Origin: Secundilactobacillus odoratitofui DSM 19909 = JCM 15043
GTDB taxonomy: Bacteria > Bacillota > Bacilli > Lactobacillales > Lactobacillaceae
DNA: 64,000 nucleotides
Direction of reading: 5' to 3'
NCBI RefSeq assembly: GCF_001434895.1
Contig: NZ_AZEE01000030.1
Location: 124,001-188,000, forward strand
This document shows positions 34,786 to 44,409 of this stretch, one piece after another. The notes below the pieces were generated by a model that saw only the letters and a program-made list of their open reading frames with translations, did no database searches and had not been told where the DNA came from. Both the position numbers and the translations under genes were made by a program. The number at the start of each line of letters is the position of its first letter. The first letter of the stretch is position 1.

Positions 34786-36642
34786 CTAATTCAATTTGCC
34801 AAGCTCACGCCGAATTCGCGGCGCTTCTTGTTTATTACTGGTGAATAAGATTCGGTCGTTGATTTTAAGCGGTGTATCACCACTTGGTCGGATGAACCGG
34901 TGCTCTCGATAAATCTGAGCAATGGTGATGTCATCGATGAAGGGCAGGTTACGAACCTGAATGTCTGCGTACTTATGGTTGCGCAGTTGCACCTCATAAA
35001 CACTTGAATCGGTGGAAGTCAATAACTCGATGGTTGATGGCGTCTGAATTAAACTTCGCAGCATACTGATTGAGACATCTGGTGTGCTATAAACCTCGAC
35101 GCCCATATCGATTAAAGTATCTTTTCGTTCATCTAAAATATTAGGATCTTCAAAGCGGGCAATGACGCGCGGTACGCCGTATTGCTTGGCGGCTTTCGCC
35201 AGTCGGTAATTTTCTTTAGTGTTACTTTGACCAAGTACGATCACATCGGTATCGAAGACCAGATCATCCACCAAGTCGCTGGGCACTAAGTTGGGGAGTA
35301 AATGCACATCAATTTCACTGTTAAATGCCCGGTAGTTCGTTTCGCGGTCAGTGTACATGTGGACGTCATAACCGCTCTTGGTCAACTGTTGTGCCACCGG
35401 AACGGTCAGTAAATTGGTGCCAATAAAGTGGACGTTAGTGGCTTTGACATCGGCGGCTTCACTCGTGTAGCGTTTGTTAAAGATCAGCGGTCCAATGACA
35501 CAGGTGATAATGGCGGCTAATAGGAAAGCACCAGATTGCTGTGAGGTCAGTTTGTGCAAATGTTCGGCGACCTGCAGAATGGCTAAAACAACGGTCAAAG
35601 TCGTGCTGGTCATAGCAGCGCCGGCAAAAGCGTTGCCGTTTTTAAACCGGAGTCGCAAAATTGGGTATACTAGGGCCTTTGAAAGTAAGTAGGCCACTAG
35701 AAAGGCGGGAATCAAAATCAACGTTTGCTTGTTAGATAGCAGTGTGCGTAAGTTCAGACCAACGCCACTCATGATAAAGAAGATTGGAATGAAAAACCCA
35801 TACCCAATCGAATCTAGCCGCACTTTGGTTTCTTCATGGGGCTCCAGTAATTTGATTACGATACCAGCCATGAATGCACCCAAGATGCCTTCAGCACCAA
35901 CGGATTCGGCAACTGTGACCAATGCAACGATCACAAAGAAGGAAAGTCGCACGTCCAACTGAGTAGTGGACTTGTTGATGCGGTCAAAGAACTTGAAGAA
36001 GGCTTTGAATCGTAAGAATAATAGCGCTGCAACCAGCAAAATAATCAATAAAAGCCACAGCGATTTAGAGGTTGGACTGTAAATGGAAGCGTAAAAGGTT
36101 AAACCTAGCATTGGGACCACTTCACCCAGCGCTGAAATCAGGAGGATCGTTTGGCCAAATGGCTTACTCAACAATTCCTTTTCCTTCAATGCCGCAATCA
36201 CAATTCCCAGTGAAATGGTCAAAAAGAGGATGGTGGCTAGCCAAATATCGCTGAACAGACCCGTAAACTTCAAAATGACAGCCAGAATCACTGACATCAC
36301 AGCGATACTAGCGTAACTTAAGAAGGCTAGCGTGACCGGCGAGTATTTTGGGGCATCAGCGGACTGCTTTTGCTCTAATGGTGTCAGTTCGTTCTTGCGT
36401 CTGCTGAACAGGCTAAAATCAATTTCAAGCCCACTTAAAAACAGCAACACGATGACGCCGACACCTTTTAGCATCGTTAGTGTTTCACTGATATGAATTA
36501 AGTTGAACAAGCTGGGACCCAGAATCACCCCAACGATAATTTCAATCACAGCGGTGGGTAGTAACGTTAACTTGAATCGCGCCATGACTAACGGAATCAG
36601 GAGCGCGGCTAATAAAATTATGACTAATGAAAGTTGATCCAT
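34786..36642 (-). CDS. Kef-type cation:proton antiporter with TrkA (RCK) domains
   Basis: 618 aa. A Na_H_Exchanger domain of 12 hydrophobic segments (about 1-385), then a TrkA-N Rossmann domain (VHFIGTNLLTVPVAQQL, about 405-520) and a TrkA-C domain (about 535-618). Predicted K+/H+ exchange or K+ efflux gated by a cytosolic ligand. The Rossmann motif is G-T-N-L-L-T rather than GxGxxG, so nucleotide binding may be altered. ATG follows GAGGTATTCTC. Compare the shorter antiporter at 8719-9897, which lacks the regulatory domain. Confidence 0.87.
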   Translation of the reverse strand: MDQLSLVIILLAALLIPLVMARFKLTLLPTAVIEIIVGVILGPSLFNLIHISETLTMLKGVGVIVLLFLSGLEIDFSLFSRRKNELTPLEQKQSADAPKYSPVTLAFLSYASIAVMSVILAVILKFTGLFSDIWLATILFLTISLGIVIAALKEKELLSKPFGQTILLISALGEVVPMLGLTFYASIYSPTSKSLWLLLIILLVAALLFLRFKAFFKFFDRINKSTTQLDVRLSFFVIVALVTVAESVGAEGILGAFMAGIVIKLLEPHEETKVRLDSIGYGFFIPIFFIMSGVGLNLRTLLSNKQTLILIPAFLVAYLLSKALVYPILRLRFKNGNAFAGAAMTSTTLTVVLAILQVAEHLHKLTSQQSGAFLLAAIITCVIGPLIFNKRYTSEAADVKATNVHFIGTNLLTVPVAQQLTKSGYDVHMYTDRETNYRAFNSEIDVHLLPNLVPSDLVDDLVFDTDVIVLGQSNTKENYRLAKAAKQYGVPRVIARFEDPNILDERKDTLIDMGVEVYSTPDVSISMLRSLIQTPSTIELLTSTDSSVYEVQLRNHKYADIQVRNLPFIDDITIAQIYREHRFIRPSGDTPLKINDRILFTSNKQEAPRIRRELGKLN

Positions 36643-36742
36643 GAGAATACCTCGAAAATTAATCAGATTATGGTGCTAGATAGTTCTTATCTGTTTCTAA
36701 TAGTGGTAGAATGGAATATCGAATTTACGATTGGAGGGCGCT

Positions 36743-39037
36743 ATGGCTGAAACAATTAAGCAACAGGAACAAGCACACTTAGATGTGGTCATCGACAAAA
36801 TCAAGATTGCGCAGACTAAATCGCAGGAGCGAATTGATCAAGCAGAGTCTGATGAATCCGCCATTCGAAAAAACTTTGAAAATGATTTGCGACTTAAAAC
36901 TGATTCATACGAAGGTATGTTAGAAACTGCCTTGTCGGTTCGGCAACAGCAGCAATTGCTGGGGGAACGGCAGAACAGTTGGAAACATGCGACAAATGAA
37001 TTAGAAACACTACACAAAATGGAGAAAACGCCATACTTTGCTCGGATCGATTTTCACGAAGCGGGGGAACCTAAGACCGAAAGTATCTATATTGGGTTGG
37101 CGTCTTTTTCAGATGAACCTGATCGTTTTCTAGTATATGACTGGCGGGCACCAATTTCCAGCGTCTATTATGACGGTGGTTTAGGTGATGTGACTTACCT
37201 GACGCCAGATGGGGAACAGACCGTTGACGTGAAGCTCAAGCGGCAATTTCAAATTGAAGACGGCACGATCAAAACCGTTTTCGATACTGAAGAAGCCGTG
37301 GGTGATCAGATGCTGTTGGATGCGTTAAGTGAGCAATCTGACACCAAGATGAAGAGTATCGTCACCACGATTCAAAAGGAACAAAACCAGATTATTCGGG
37401 ATACCAAGTCTGATTTACTGTTCGTTCAAGGGGCGGCTGGCTCAGGTAAAACGGCTGCCGTTTTACAACGGGTTGCGTACTTACTTTACCGTTATCGTGG
37501 TCACCTTACTTCCGGACAGGTCGTTTTGTTTTCGCCGAACCAATTGTTCAACGATTATATCGACCAAGTGCTACCAGAGCTGGGCGAACAAAATATGGTC
37601 CAGATGACGTACTATCAGTATGCCGGTCGTCGTCTACCTAAGATGGCAATCGAAACACTAGCTGAAAGATTCAGTGAGGATTACGGCGAGGCAGAGAAGC
37701 GAATTGATGCGCTCAAGGGGAGTTTGACCTTCTTTGACGCAGTATCAGCTTACGCTAATCACCTGGAAAAAGAGGATATGATTTTTAAAAATATCAATTT
37801 CCGGGGCAAACCGTTCTTTACCAAAGAGAAAATTCATGAGATTTACTATAGCTTTAATGAACACTATCGCTTGGGTAACCGTCTTGATGGCACCCGCGAG
37901 CAACTCATTAAAATGTTAAATCGCCGAATTAGCTCTGAGATGCGGGCTAAGTGGGTTGAAGAAGCCGTTCAAGATCTAAGTCGTGAAGAAATGAACCAGA
38001 TGAAGGGCGACGACCCACACGAGTTTGAAGACGGCGACAAGGAATTTCAATTCTACGCACGCAAAATTGTGATGAAGGCCTTTACGCCAATTCGGCAGGC
38101 CGTCGTTCGCAATCGTTTCTTGAGTATCAATTCCCAGATGGTCCACATGTTACGCAGCATGCCAGCGATTGTTGACTTAGATAAGTATGGTATTTCAAAG
38201 GCTGACTGGAAGGCCAGCGTTGAGCGGGCGGTTACGGACATTAAGCAACGCAAGATGACATTGAGCAACGTGTCGGCCTACTTATACCTTTACGATAAAA
38301 TGACGGGTAAGAAGGGCGAAAAAGACATTCGTTACGTATTCATCGATGAAATTCAAGATTACACACCGTTCCAGTTAGCTTACTTGAAGTTTAGTTTTCC
38401 GCGGGCACGGTTCACGCTACTTGGTGATTTGAACCAAGCCATTTTCACCAAGGAAAACAGCAAGACGTTACTGAGCGAGTTAAGCACCATGTTTGATCCG
38501 GAAAAGACACGGGTTGTTCAGTTGACCCAGTCTTATCGTTCAACGCAACAGATCACTGACTTTACACGTCATATTTTGGTTAATGGTGAAGCGGTGACTG
38601 CGTTCAATCGGGCGGGCGATTTGCCAACGGTCTTTGTCGGCCAGGATAACGCTGCCACGCAGGCCCAGTTGATCTCGCAGTTGGATGCTAACAATGCGGC
38701 CCACGAAACGACCGCCATCATTGGCAAGTCGTTGGCTGATTGTCGTGAACTGGCAACCCAGTTAAGTGACGCGGGTGTGAAGACCACCTTAATTCAATCC
38801 GAAAACCAACGGCTAGCACCAGGTGTCATTATCGTGCCATCGTTCCTTGCTAAAGGTCTCGAATTTGATGCCGTTATTGTTTGGGGCGCGTCTGAAGCCA
38901 ACTACCATGACGACGGTGAACGCCAGTTGCTGTACACGATTTGTTCACGGGCAATGCACCAGTTGACCGTTTTAGCCACTGGTAAGTTGTCACCGTTGTT
39001 TGATACAGTTCCAACGGATGAATACGTTAAGCTTTAA
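36743..39037 (+). CDS. helD: RNA polymerase recycling motor HelD (UvrD/Rep-like)
   Basis: 764 aa. The N-terminal antiparallel coiled coil (about 1-75) enters the RNA polymerase secondary channel in known HelD proteins. Next come superfamily-1 motifs: Walker A VQGAAGSGKTAAV (about residue 233), Walker B YVFIDEIQDYTP, QSYRST and a C-terminal SRAMHQL. HelD removes stalled polymerase from DNA using ATP. Start ATG 36743 with GGAGG 6 bp upstream; the earlier TTG is part of that site. Followed by a terminator. Confidence 0.9.
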   Translation: MAETIKQQEQAHLDVVIDKIKIAQTKSQERIDQAESDESAIRKNFENDLRLKTDSYEGMLETALSVRQQQQLLGERQNSWKHATNELETLHKMEKTPYFARIDFHEAGEPKTESIYIGLASFSDEPDRFLVYDWRAPISSVYYDGGLGDVTYLTPDGEQTVDVKLKRQFQIEDGTIKTVFDTEEAVGDQMLLDALSEQSDTKMKSIVTTIQKEQNQIIRDTKSDLLFVQGAAGSGKTAAVLQRVAYLLYRYRGHLTSGQVVLFSPNQLFNDYIDQVLPELGEQNMVQMTYYQYAGRRLPKMAIETLAERFSEDYGEAEKRIDALKGSLTFFDAVSAYANHLEKEDMIFKNINFRGKPFFTKEKIHEIYYSFNEHYRLGNRLDGTREQLIKMLNRRISSEMRAKWVEEAVQDLSREEMNQMKGDDPHEFEDGDKEFQFYARKIVMKAFTPIRQAVVRNRFLSINSQMVHMLRSMPAIVDLDKYGISKADWKASVERAVTDIKQRKMTLSNVSAYLYLYDKMTGKKGEKDIRYVFIDEIQDYTPFQLAYLKFSFPRARFTLLGDLNQAIFTKENSKTLLSELSTMFDPEKTRVVQLTQSYRSTQQITDFTRHILVNGEAVTAFNRAGDLPTVFVGQDNAATQAQLISQLDANNAAHETTAIIGKSLADCRELATQLSDAGVKTTLIQSENQRLAPGVIIVPSFLAKGLEFDAVIVWGASEANYHDDGERQLLYTICSRAMHQLTVLATGKLSPLFDTVPTDEYVKL

Positions 39038-39043
39038 TGATTA

Positions 39044-39081
39044 AACCATTTTCTGAAATGACTCAGGAAATGGTTTTTTTG
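39044..39081 (+). terminator. Terminator of helD
   Basis: AAACCATTT ... AAATGGTTTTTTT. Confidence 0.82.
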
Positions 39082-39116
39082 ATATCAACTTTTAAGTTAT
39101 GGGTTGTGCTAGATGT

Positions 39117-39303
39117 CGCCTTCGGCCACCACTTATTTTTTGGCTGGTGGATGTGGGACCGACTGCAGCCGCTTCGCGTCTTCCGCCTCGGTTGTGAGCC
39201 TAAAGACCAGTCTCACAACCGTCCAGTGGACAGTAAGCGCTAAAGCGCCAACTGCCACTTGTCACTGCCACCAGCCAAAAAATAATTGCTGGCACTACGG
39301 CTG
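39117..39303 (+). repeat. Dispersed structured element, copy G
   Basis: 187 bp. The arms (left about 39125-39150, TTATTTTTTGGCTGGTGG part; right about 39267-39292) pair over 26 bp with three mismatches. Core GTGGGACCGACTGCAGCC, stem GGTTGTGAG / CTCACAACC, then GTGGACAGT / ACTGCCACT around AGCGCTAAAGCGC. Flanks GCCTTCGGC and CACTACGGC. Shares one intergenic gap with copy H. Confidence 0.8.
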
Positions 39304-39537
39304 AGATGGTGGATAAACTGCAATAGTAGTTGCTGAGTGTTACTTTTGAGTTGTATTTGGGTGAACTTGTTATGGCAGAGAATTTTTGAATTTGGTTGCA
39401 ACGCGTATTGAATTTTTTGCGAGTTATCGACGATGGTATTCGTAACAACAGTTTATCGAAATAGTATAAGTGACAAGCAATTTTAATTGTAATGCGTTGT
39501 TATTTTTCTAGTCACTGTTGATTGATAATGCTCAAAT

Positions 39538-39741
39538 GTAACGAGAACGGAGGGCTAGCGGGCTTTTTTCGTTGCAGTGACAAGTACCACTTAACGCTTT
39601 AGCGTTTAGTGGTACTGGACGTTTCTGAGACTCACGGGTTTGGTGAGGCTCAGAAGCGAGACGTAAGCCACGGCTTTTTCGTGGCTGAAGTCGGTCTCAC
39701 AGCACCGGAAAAAGCCCGCTAGCACGTAGTAATAGTGACAG
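39538..39741 (-). repeat. Dispersed structured element, copy H
   Basis: 204 bp, opposite orientation to G. Ends GTAACGAGAACG and AGTGACAG as in B and I. Arms GGGCTAGCGGGCTTTTTTCG (from 39552) and CGGAAAAAGCCCGCTAGC (to 39723) pair over nearly 20 bp. Inner stems AGTACCACT / AGTGGTACT, CGTTTCTGAG / CTCAGAAGCG and CCACG / CGTGG. Confidence 0.82.
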
Positions 39742-39837
39742 TTCAAAATGGGGTGGTAGAGGATGCAAATGAAATCATTTGTGAAATTTAACCGCACTAA
39801 AAACCGGGAATGTCGTGTAAAATGATAGCGCTTCAGG

Positions 39838-39843
39838 TATAAT
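39838..39843 (+). promoter_or_regulatory. -10 box of coaA
   Basis: TATAAT about 45 bp before the coaA start. No clear -35. Confidence 0.5.
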
Positions 39844-39888
39844 AGTCACAATATTGATTGTGAAAACGGATTAATGAGGCAGACACTG

Positions 39889-40812
39889 ATGACTGATTTT
39901 ATGAATTACGATGTATTTACTAAAAACCAATGGCGTGACTTCTACCAGGCTGCGTCGGTCCCATTGACGCAGGCCAGCTTAAAGCAGATCAAGGCGTTTA
40001 ACGATCAGATTTCTGTGCAGGATGTTCAAGACATCTACATTCCCCTGATCCACTATTTGGGACTTCTGATCAAACACTTTGATCAATGGCAGAATTCTAA
40101 GGCCGCGTTCTTACGTCAGCCGACCCGCCACGTGCCTTACATTATCGGAATTGCTGGTAGTGTCGCGGTGGGTAAAAGTACCACTGCGCGTCTCTTAAAA
40201 GTGCTGATGAACCACTTTTTTGCGGACCAGCGAATTGAAATGATCACCACGGATGGTTTTTTGTACTCAACGTCTGAACTGAAACGAAGAGGCTTGTTGG
40301 CACGCAAGGGGTTTCCTGAAAGTTATGATATGAAGGCCCTGATTAAGTTTTTGAACGATGTGAAATCTGGTAAGCCGCTAATGGAGGTACCAGTATACTC
40401 GCACAAAGTCTACGATATCGTACCAAATGAAGTGCAAGAAATCGTGCAACCTGACGTTTTAATTGTGGAAGGGATCAACACTTTGCAGCTGCCAAGTACC
40501 GAACAGATTTATGTATCGGATTTTACGGACTTTTCGATTTACGTCGATGCACGGCCTAAGTTGATTGAAACTTGGTACCTTGATCGCTTCAAGGCGTTAT
40601 TGAAACTGGCAGCTGGTGACCCAGAGAACTACTATCACTCTTACACCAAAATGCCGGAAGCAGAAGCTGTGGCAGCGGCTGAAAATATTTGGTTAACGAT
40701 TGATCTACCAAACTTAGAGGATTATATTTTACCGACCCGCAACCGTGCGGATATGATCATTCATAAGGCGGACCAGCATATTATTGATCAAGTGATGTTG
40801 CGGAAGTCATAG
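39889..40812 (+). CDS. coaA: Pantothenate kinase, type I (CoaA)
   Basis: About 307 aa. Phosphorylates pantothenate, the first step to coenzyme A. P-loop GIAGSVAVGKSTTARL (about residues 89-104), then TTDGFLY, KGFPESYD and IVEGINTLQ, all hallmarks of the prokaryotic type I enzyme. The start is ATG 39889 (MTDFMNYD) with TGAGG 10 bp upstream; ATG 39874 is in frame but lacks a ribosome site. Probably monocistronic, ahead of guaA. Confidence 0.92.
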   Translation: MTDFMNYDVFTKNQWRDFYQAASVPLTQASLKQIKAFNDQISVQDVQDIYIPLIHYLGLLIKHFDQWQNSKAAFLRQPTRHVPYIIGIAGSVAVGKSTTARLLKVLMNHFFADQRIEMITTDGFLYSTSELKRRGLLARKGFPESYDMKALIKFLNDVKSGKPLMEVPVYSHKVYDIVPNEVQEIVQPDVLIVEGINTLQLPSTEQIYVSDFTDFSIYVDARPKLIETWYLDRFKALLKLAAGDPENYYHSYTKMPEAEAVAAAENIWLTIDLPNLEDYILPTRNRADMIIHKADQHIIDQVMLRKS

Positions 40813-40971
40813 AATTAGGCGGTTGCGCTGGCTCGTATTTCAGGTCTAGTGAAGTTGAAAGCGACAACAAAAGTCGAAACGTTCATGGTTGAGTGTTGAA
40901 GATGGTGTAAACGATTGAATACAATCTATTTTGGTAGCCAAAAGCGAACAATGAAAACTTTCTAATTTTGA

Positions 40972-41000
40972 TTGACCGGCATTAGAAGTATCGGTATAGT
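40972..41000 (+). promoter_or_regulatory. Promoter of guaA
   Basis: TTGACC (40972-40977), 17-bp spacer, TATAGT (40995-41000). It lies inside the long open frame and excludes starts before 41000. Confidence 0.75.
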
Positions 41001-41049
41001 ATATCTATGGAAACAGATTCTGTTTGACAATAAGAAAGGTGTGAATGGA

Positions 41050-42600
41050 TTGGCAAAGGTGGATTTATCGTCCTTTGATAAGATCATTGTGCTGGACTTC
41101 GGTTCTCAGTACAATCAGTTGATTACTCGCCGGATTCGTGACCTCGGCATCTATTCTGAATTGATGTCACATAAGATCACAGCCGATGAAGTCAAAGCCC
41201 TTAATCCCAAGGGTATCATCTTTTCGGGTGGCCCTAACAGTGTGTATGCTAAGGATGCGCTGCGGGTTGACCCTGAGATTTTCAAGTTAGGCATTCCAAT
41301 TTTGGGAATTTGTTACGGGATGCAGTTAATGGCTTACACGTTGGATGGTCAAGTCGACTCTGACAACGGTCAGTACGGTCGGGCTGCCATCACCGTTACC
41401 AGTGATGATGCCAAGTTATTTGCCAACACACCACGGGAACAAAACGTCTGGATGAGTCATGGTGACTTGGTTACCAAGGTGCCAGAAGGCTTTACTGCCG
41501 TTGCAACCAGTCCCGAATGCCCAATTTCTGCAATGCAGGATACGGCGCGTAACTTCTACGGCATTCAATTCCATGCCGAAGTTCGTAACACTGATTATGG
41601 TAACGAAATCTTGAAGCACTTCGCCTTTGACGTGTGCCAAGCTGAAGCAAACTGGTCAATGGATGACTTCATTGACTTACAAATTCAACATATTCGTGAA
41701 ACTGTCGGTGACAAGAAGGTCTTACTTGGCCTTTCCGGTGGGGTTGATTCTTCCGTTGTCGGCGTGCTCTTGCACAAGGCCATTGGTAGTCAACTAACCA
41801 GTATTTTCGTTGATCACGGTCTGTTGCGTAAGGGTGAAGCTGAACAAGTGATGGACAGCTTGAAAGGTAAGTTCGGGTTGAACATTATCCAAGTCAACGC
41901 CCAAGAACGGTTCTTGTCGAAGCTGGCTGGTGTCAGCGAACCCGAAAAGAAGCGGAAAATCATTGGTAACGAATTTATCCAAGTCTTCAATGATGAAGCC
42001 CAAAAGTTGGACGGCATCGACTTCTTGGCTCAAGGTACGTTGTATACCGACGTGATTGAAAGTGGAACTGACACAGCGCAAACCATCAAATCTCACCATA
42101 ATGTGGGCGGTTTGCCAGAAGATATGCACTTCCAATTGATCGAACCACTGCGTTCACTCTTCAAGGATGAAGCCCGTGAATTAGGTGAGAAGTTGGGCAT
42201 GCCATCCGATTTAGTTTGGCGCCAACCATTCCCTGGTCCTGGTCTGGGCATTCGAGTTATCGGTGAAATCACCGAAGAAAAGCTCGAAATTGTCCGTGAT
42301 AGTGACCTGATTCTCCGGGAAGAAATTAAAAAAGCCGGCTTAGACCGCGACATCTGGCAATACTTCACCGTCTTACCAGGAATTCGTTCAGTCGGTGTCA
42401 TGGGTGACGGCCGGACCTACGATTACACCGTTGGTATCCGGGCCGTAACGTCAATCGATGGGATGACTGCTGACTTTGCACACATTCCATACGAAGTCTT
42501 AGCTCAAATTAGTACGCGAATCGTTAACGAAGTGAAGCATGTTAACCGTATCGTGTATGATGTAACGAGTAAGCCGCCTTCGACCATTGAGTGGGAATAA
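41050..42600 (+). CDS. guaA: GMP synthase (glutamine-hydrolysing)
   Basis: 516 aa. Converts XMP to GMP. A class I glutamine amidotransferase domain ([20 protein letters not shown]; nucleophile in GICYGMQ; FHAEV near residue 180, commonly FHPEV) is followed by an ATP-pyrophosphatase domain ([13 protein letters not shown]-loop of the PP type) and the C-terminal dimerisation domain ending KPPSTIEWE. Start is TTG 41050 ([10 protein letters not shown]), with AAAGGTGTG upstream and a promoter just before it; this gives the standard family length. Confidence 0.94.
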   Translation: MAKVDLSSFDKIIVLDFGSQYNQLITRRIRDLGIYSELMSHKITADEVKALNPKGIIFSGGPNSVYAKDALRVDPEIFKLGIPILGICYGMQLMAYTLDGQVDSDNGQYGRAAITVTSDDAKLFANTPREQNVWMSHGDLVTKVPEGFTAVATSPECPISAMQDTARNFYGIQFHAEVRNTDYGNEILKHFAFDVCQAEANWSMDDFIDLQIQHIRETVGDKKVLLGLSGGVDSSVVGVLLHKAIGSQLTSIFVDHGLLRKGEAEQVMDSLKGKFGLNIIQVNAQERFLSKLAGVSEPEKKRKIIGNEFIQVFNDEAQKLDGIDFLAQGTLYTDVIESGTDTAQTIKSHHNVGGLPEDMHFQLIEPLRSLFKDEARELGEKLGMPSDLVWRQPFPGPGLGIRVIGEITEEKLEIVRDSDLILREEIKKAGLDRDIWQYFTVLPGIRSVGVMGDGRTYDYTVGIRAVTSIDGMTADFAHIPYEVLAQISTRIVNEVKHVNRIVYDVTSKPPSTIEWE

Positions 42601-42655
42601 GTCTGATATTTTAGGCTGAGTTCTTGCTCGTTAAATGATTAAGATGAAATTTGAA

Positions 42656-42702
42656 AGCTACTGCGAGTACTTAGAGATAAGTGCCAGCAGTGGCTTTTTT
42701 GC
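42656..42702 (+). terminator. Terminator of guaA
   Basis: AAGCTACTGC ... GCAGTGGCTTTTTT with an inner GTACTT / AAGTGC. Confidence 0.85.
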
Positions 42703-42890
42703 TGTTATGAAAAATTGACTGTTAAAAGCGATTTTAGTTATTTTAAAGTTGATAGAAGATTGGAGAAGTATGTGCTTTCTGTAGTTAACATTCATGCTTA
42801 CTCAGAAGTTTTTTATGAGAGATAGTATGTAGGCTTGCAAGTAACAATTAGTGTGATTAATTATTTTTTAAGTAACTCATTAATGTTTTA

Positions 42891-42919
42891 TTGACACATT
42901 AATATACATTTATTAGTAT
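42891..42919 (+). promoter_or_regulatory. Promoter of the second secreted-protein block
   Basis: TTGACA (42891-42896), 17-bp spacer, TAGTAT (42914-42919). A leader of about 170 nt follows; the 42703-43094 gap is otherwise AT-rich with no gene. Confidence 0.72.
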
Positions 42920-43094
42920 TAGTTTAACAAAATATTTATATCAGAATATTTTAGAAAAGGTATAGGTCCATTAGACTAAAAAGGGGGAACTGATCGCATC
43001 AGTATTATTGTTAATGGGTACTTATTTTCCAACGCCAACTAAAATTTTGAATGGTTGGCATTGAACATATTCTGTAATTCTTGGGGGAATTAGG

Positions 43095-43682
43095 ATGACA
43101 CATTTTAGAAAAAGTTTAGGGTTATTGGGTGTTTCACTTGGCTTGATTGGTGGCGCAATCGTAGTTGGTAGTACGGAAACTGCAAATGCGGCTACATGGC
43201 ACAAAGGCATCCCTAGCACATTTAAGACGCATAAGTATTGGGTAACAAAGTCCAAAGTTAAGACTGAGTATGGTAAGAACTACTATGGCCGAAAGTACAT
43301 TACATTTTCATACCGGAATAAGATTTGGTCAATCACCCGATTTGATGCGATGTACTACAAGGATGGCAAGGGTTACATCAACAATAATTTTATTAACTAC
43401 GATTCCGGAGAAGGTACACCATATTTAGCGTATGCCAAAACTAAGAAGAATACGTACGAGTTGAAGCGGACGAAGCAGATGTCTGGTTGGCCTGAGCGAC
43501 ATTACAGATTCCAAAAATCCGGTAGTACGTATAAAGTTTGGACTAGATCTTACTGGAATCATATTGATCCCAATGTCGCTTCGAATCGAACTGAAAAGAA
43601 GTGGACTAAAGTTGGCAACTTTTCAATCTTGAAAAAGGGCGTTCGGCAAAGCACGTTAGATAAAAAAGATCCGCTGAAATAA
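43095..43682 (+). CDS. Secreted protein, WHKG(I/V)PST family
   Basis: 195 aa. Signal peptide (LGLLGVSLGLIGGAIVV, cleavage near TANA-AT), then WHKGIPSTFKTHKYW, the same opening as the protein at 33224-33646. The mature domain is basic and very rich in Tyr, Lys and Trp. GGGGGAATTAGG before ATG, the first of several GGGGGAA sites in this block. Function unknown. First gene of a likely four-gene unit. Confidence 0.7.
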   Translation: MTHFRKSLGLLGVSLGLIGGAIVVGSTETANAATWHKGIPSTFKTHKYWVTKSKVKTEYGKNYYGRKYITFSYRNKIWSITRFDAMYYKDGKGYINNNFINYDSGEGTPYLAYAKTKKNTYELKRTKQMSGWPERHYRFQKSGSTYKVWTRSYWNHIDPNVASNRTEKKWTKVGNFSILKKGVRQSTLDKKDPLK

Positions 43683-43728
43683 ATTATCAGTTAACTGAAT
43701 ACATTTAAAAATTCATGGGGGAATTAAC

Positions 43729-44328
43729 ATGATTAAATTGAAAACGGCCTTTTTATTAATTGCCGCCACTTTGGGTTTAGGCATGGCAACGACGAGTCAC
43801 GCGCAGGCTAAAGTTTTGAAGTATCGTACCACATCTTCTAACGCCTTTAGTTATACGAAGTACCATCAGGCTTTTATGTATGGTGGAAGAGAGGGTAAAT
43901 CAACTTTACTATTTAAAACAAAGTTTGCGGCCAACGCTGATTTTGATAATTTTTATACGAAATATACTAAGACACAGCAAAATCAGATTTTGGATGCATA
44001 CGGTCCAGTATTTAATGATGGATTAGCGCATAAAGTTTTTTATGCACGGAAAGTTAAAGGTTATCCAAAACTAATGCAGCTAAAAATTGGCAAAAAAACC
44101 TGGTACACCTTTTTGTTAGACGCTAAATTTTATAGATACAACACGTGGCGTTCCGGCCATAAAATTAAATCTTTACTACCACCTACGGACAAGAAGCACA
44201 TTATGCTAAAAGCCAAAACGCACGTTTATTCTTCTCAACCATGGGTAGAAAATTGGGCTTTTAAACAGAATCCTGGTTATACGTGGTACCGCTACAACGG
44301 TCACAGTTGGTACAAGTTTGATAAATAA
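43729..44328 (+). CDS. Secreted Tyr/Lys-rich protein of unknown function
   Basis: 199 aa. Signal peptide (TAFLLIAATLGLGMATTSHAQA), then KVLKYRTTSSNAFSYTKYHQAFMYG and a C-terminal PGYTWYRYNGHSWYKF. Repeated aromatic (Y/W)-basic patterns suggest wall or carbohydrate contact, but no known domain is recognised. GGGGGAATTAAC precedes ATG. A weak terminator follows, so part of the transcripts may stop here. Confidence 0.7.
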   Translation: MIKLKTAFLLIAATLGLGMATTSHAQAKVLKYRTTSSNAFSYTKYHQAFMYGGREGKSTLLFKTKFAANADFDNFYTKYTKTQQNQILDAYGPVFNDGLAHKVFYARKVKGYPKLMQLKIGKKTWYTFLLDAKFYRYNTWRSGHKIKSLLPPTDKKHIMLKAKTHVYSSQPWVENWAFKQNPGYTWYRYNGHSWYKFDK

Positions 44329-44345
44329 TTTAAAGAATGAATCCT

Positions 44346-44376
44346 AAAAAACGTCTTGATTAAAGGCGTTTTTTGT
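44346..44376 (+). terminator. Short terminator-like hairpin inside the block
   Basis: AAAAACG ... CGTTTTTT with a short stem. It may let part of transcription through to the zinc-ribbon gene. Confidence 0.5.
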
Positions 44377-44409
44377 CAATTAATCACGAATTTTGGGGGA
44401 ACTAAAGAG

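Noticed and set aside
40972-41049. N-terminal extension of GuaA
   Set aside because: It contains the gene's own promoter (TTGACC-17-TATAGT), and the start at TTG 41050 gives the family N terminus.
43014-43064. 16-residue leader peptide MGTYFPTPTKILNGWH before the gene at 43095
   Set aside because: No ribosome site at usable distance (nearest GGGGG is 27 bp away); retained only as leader sequence.
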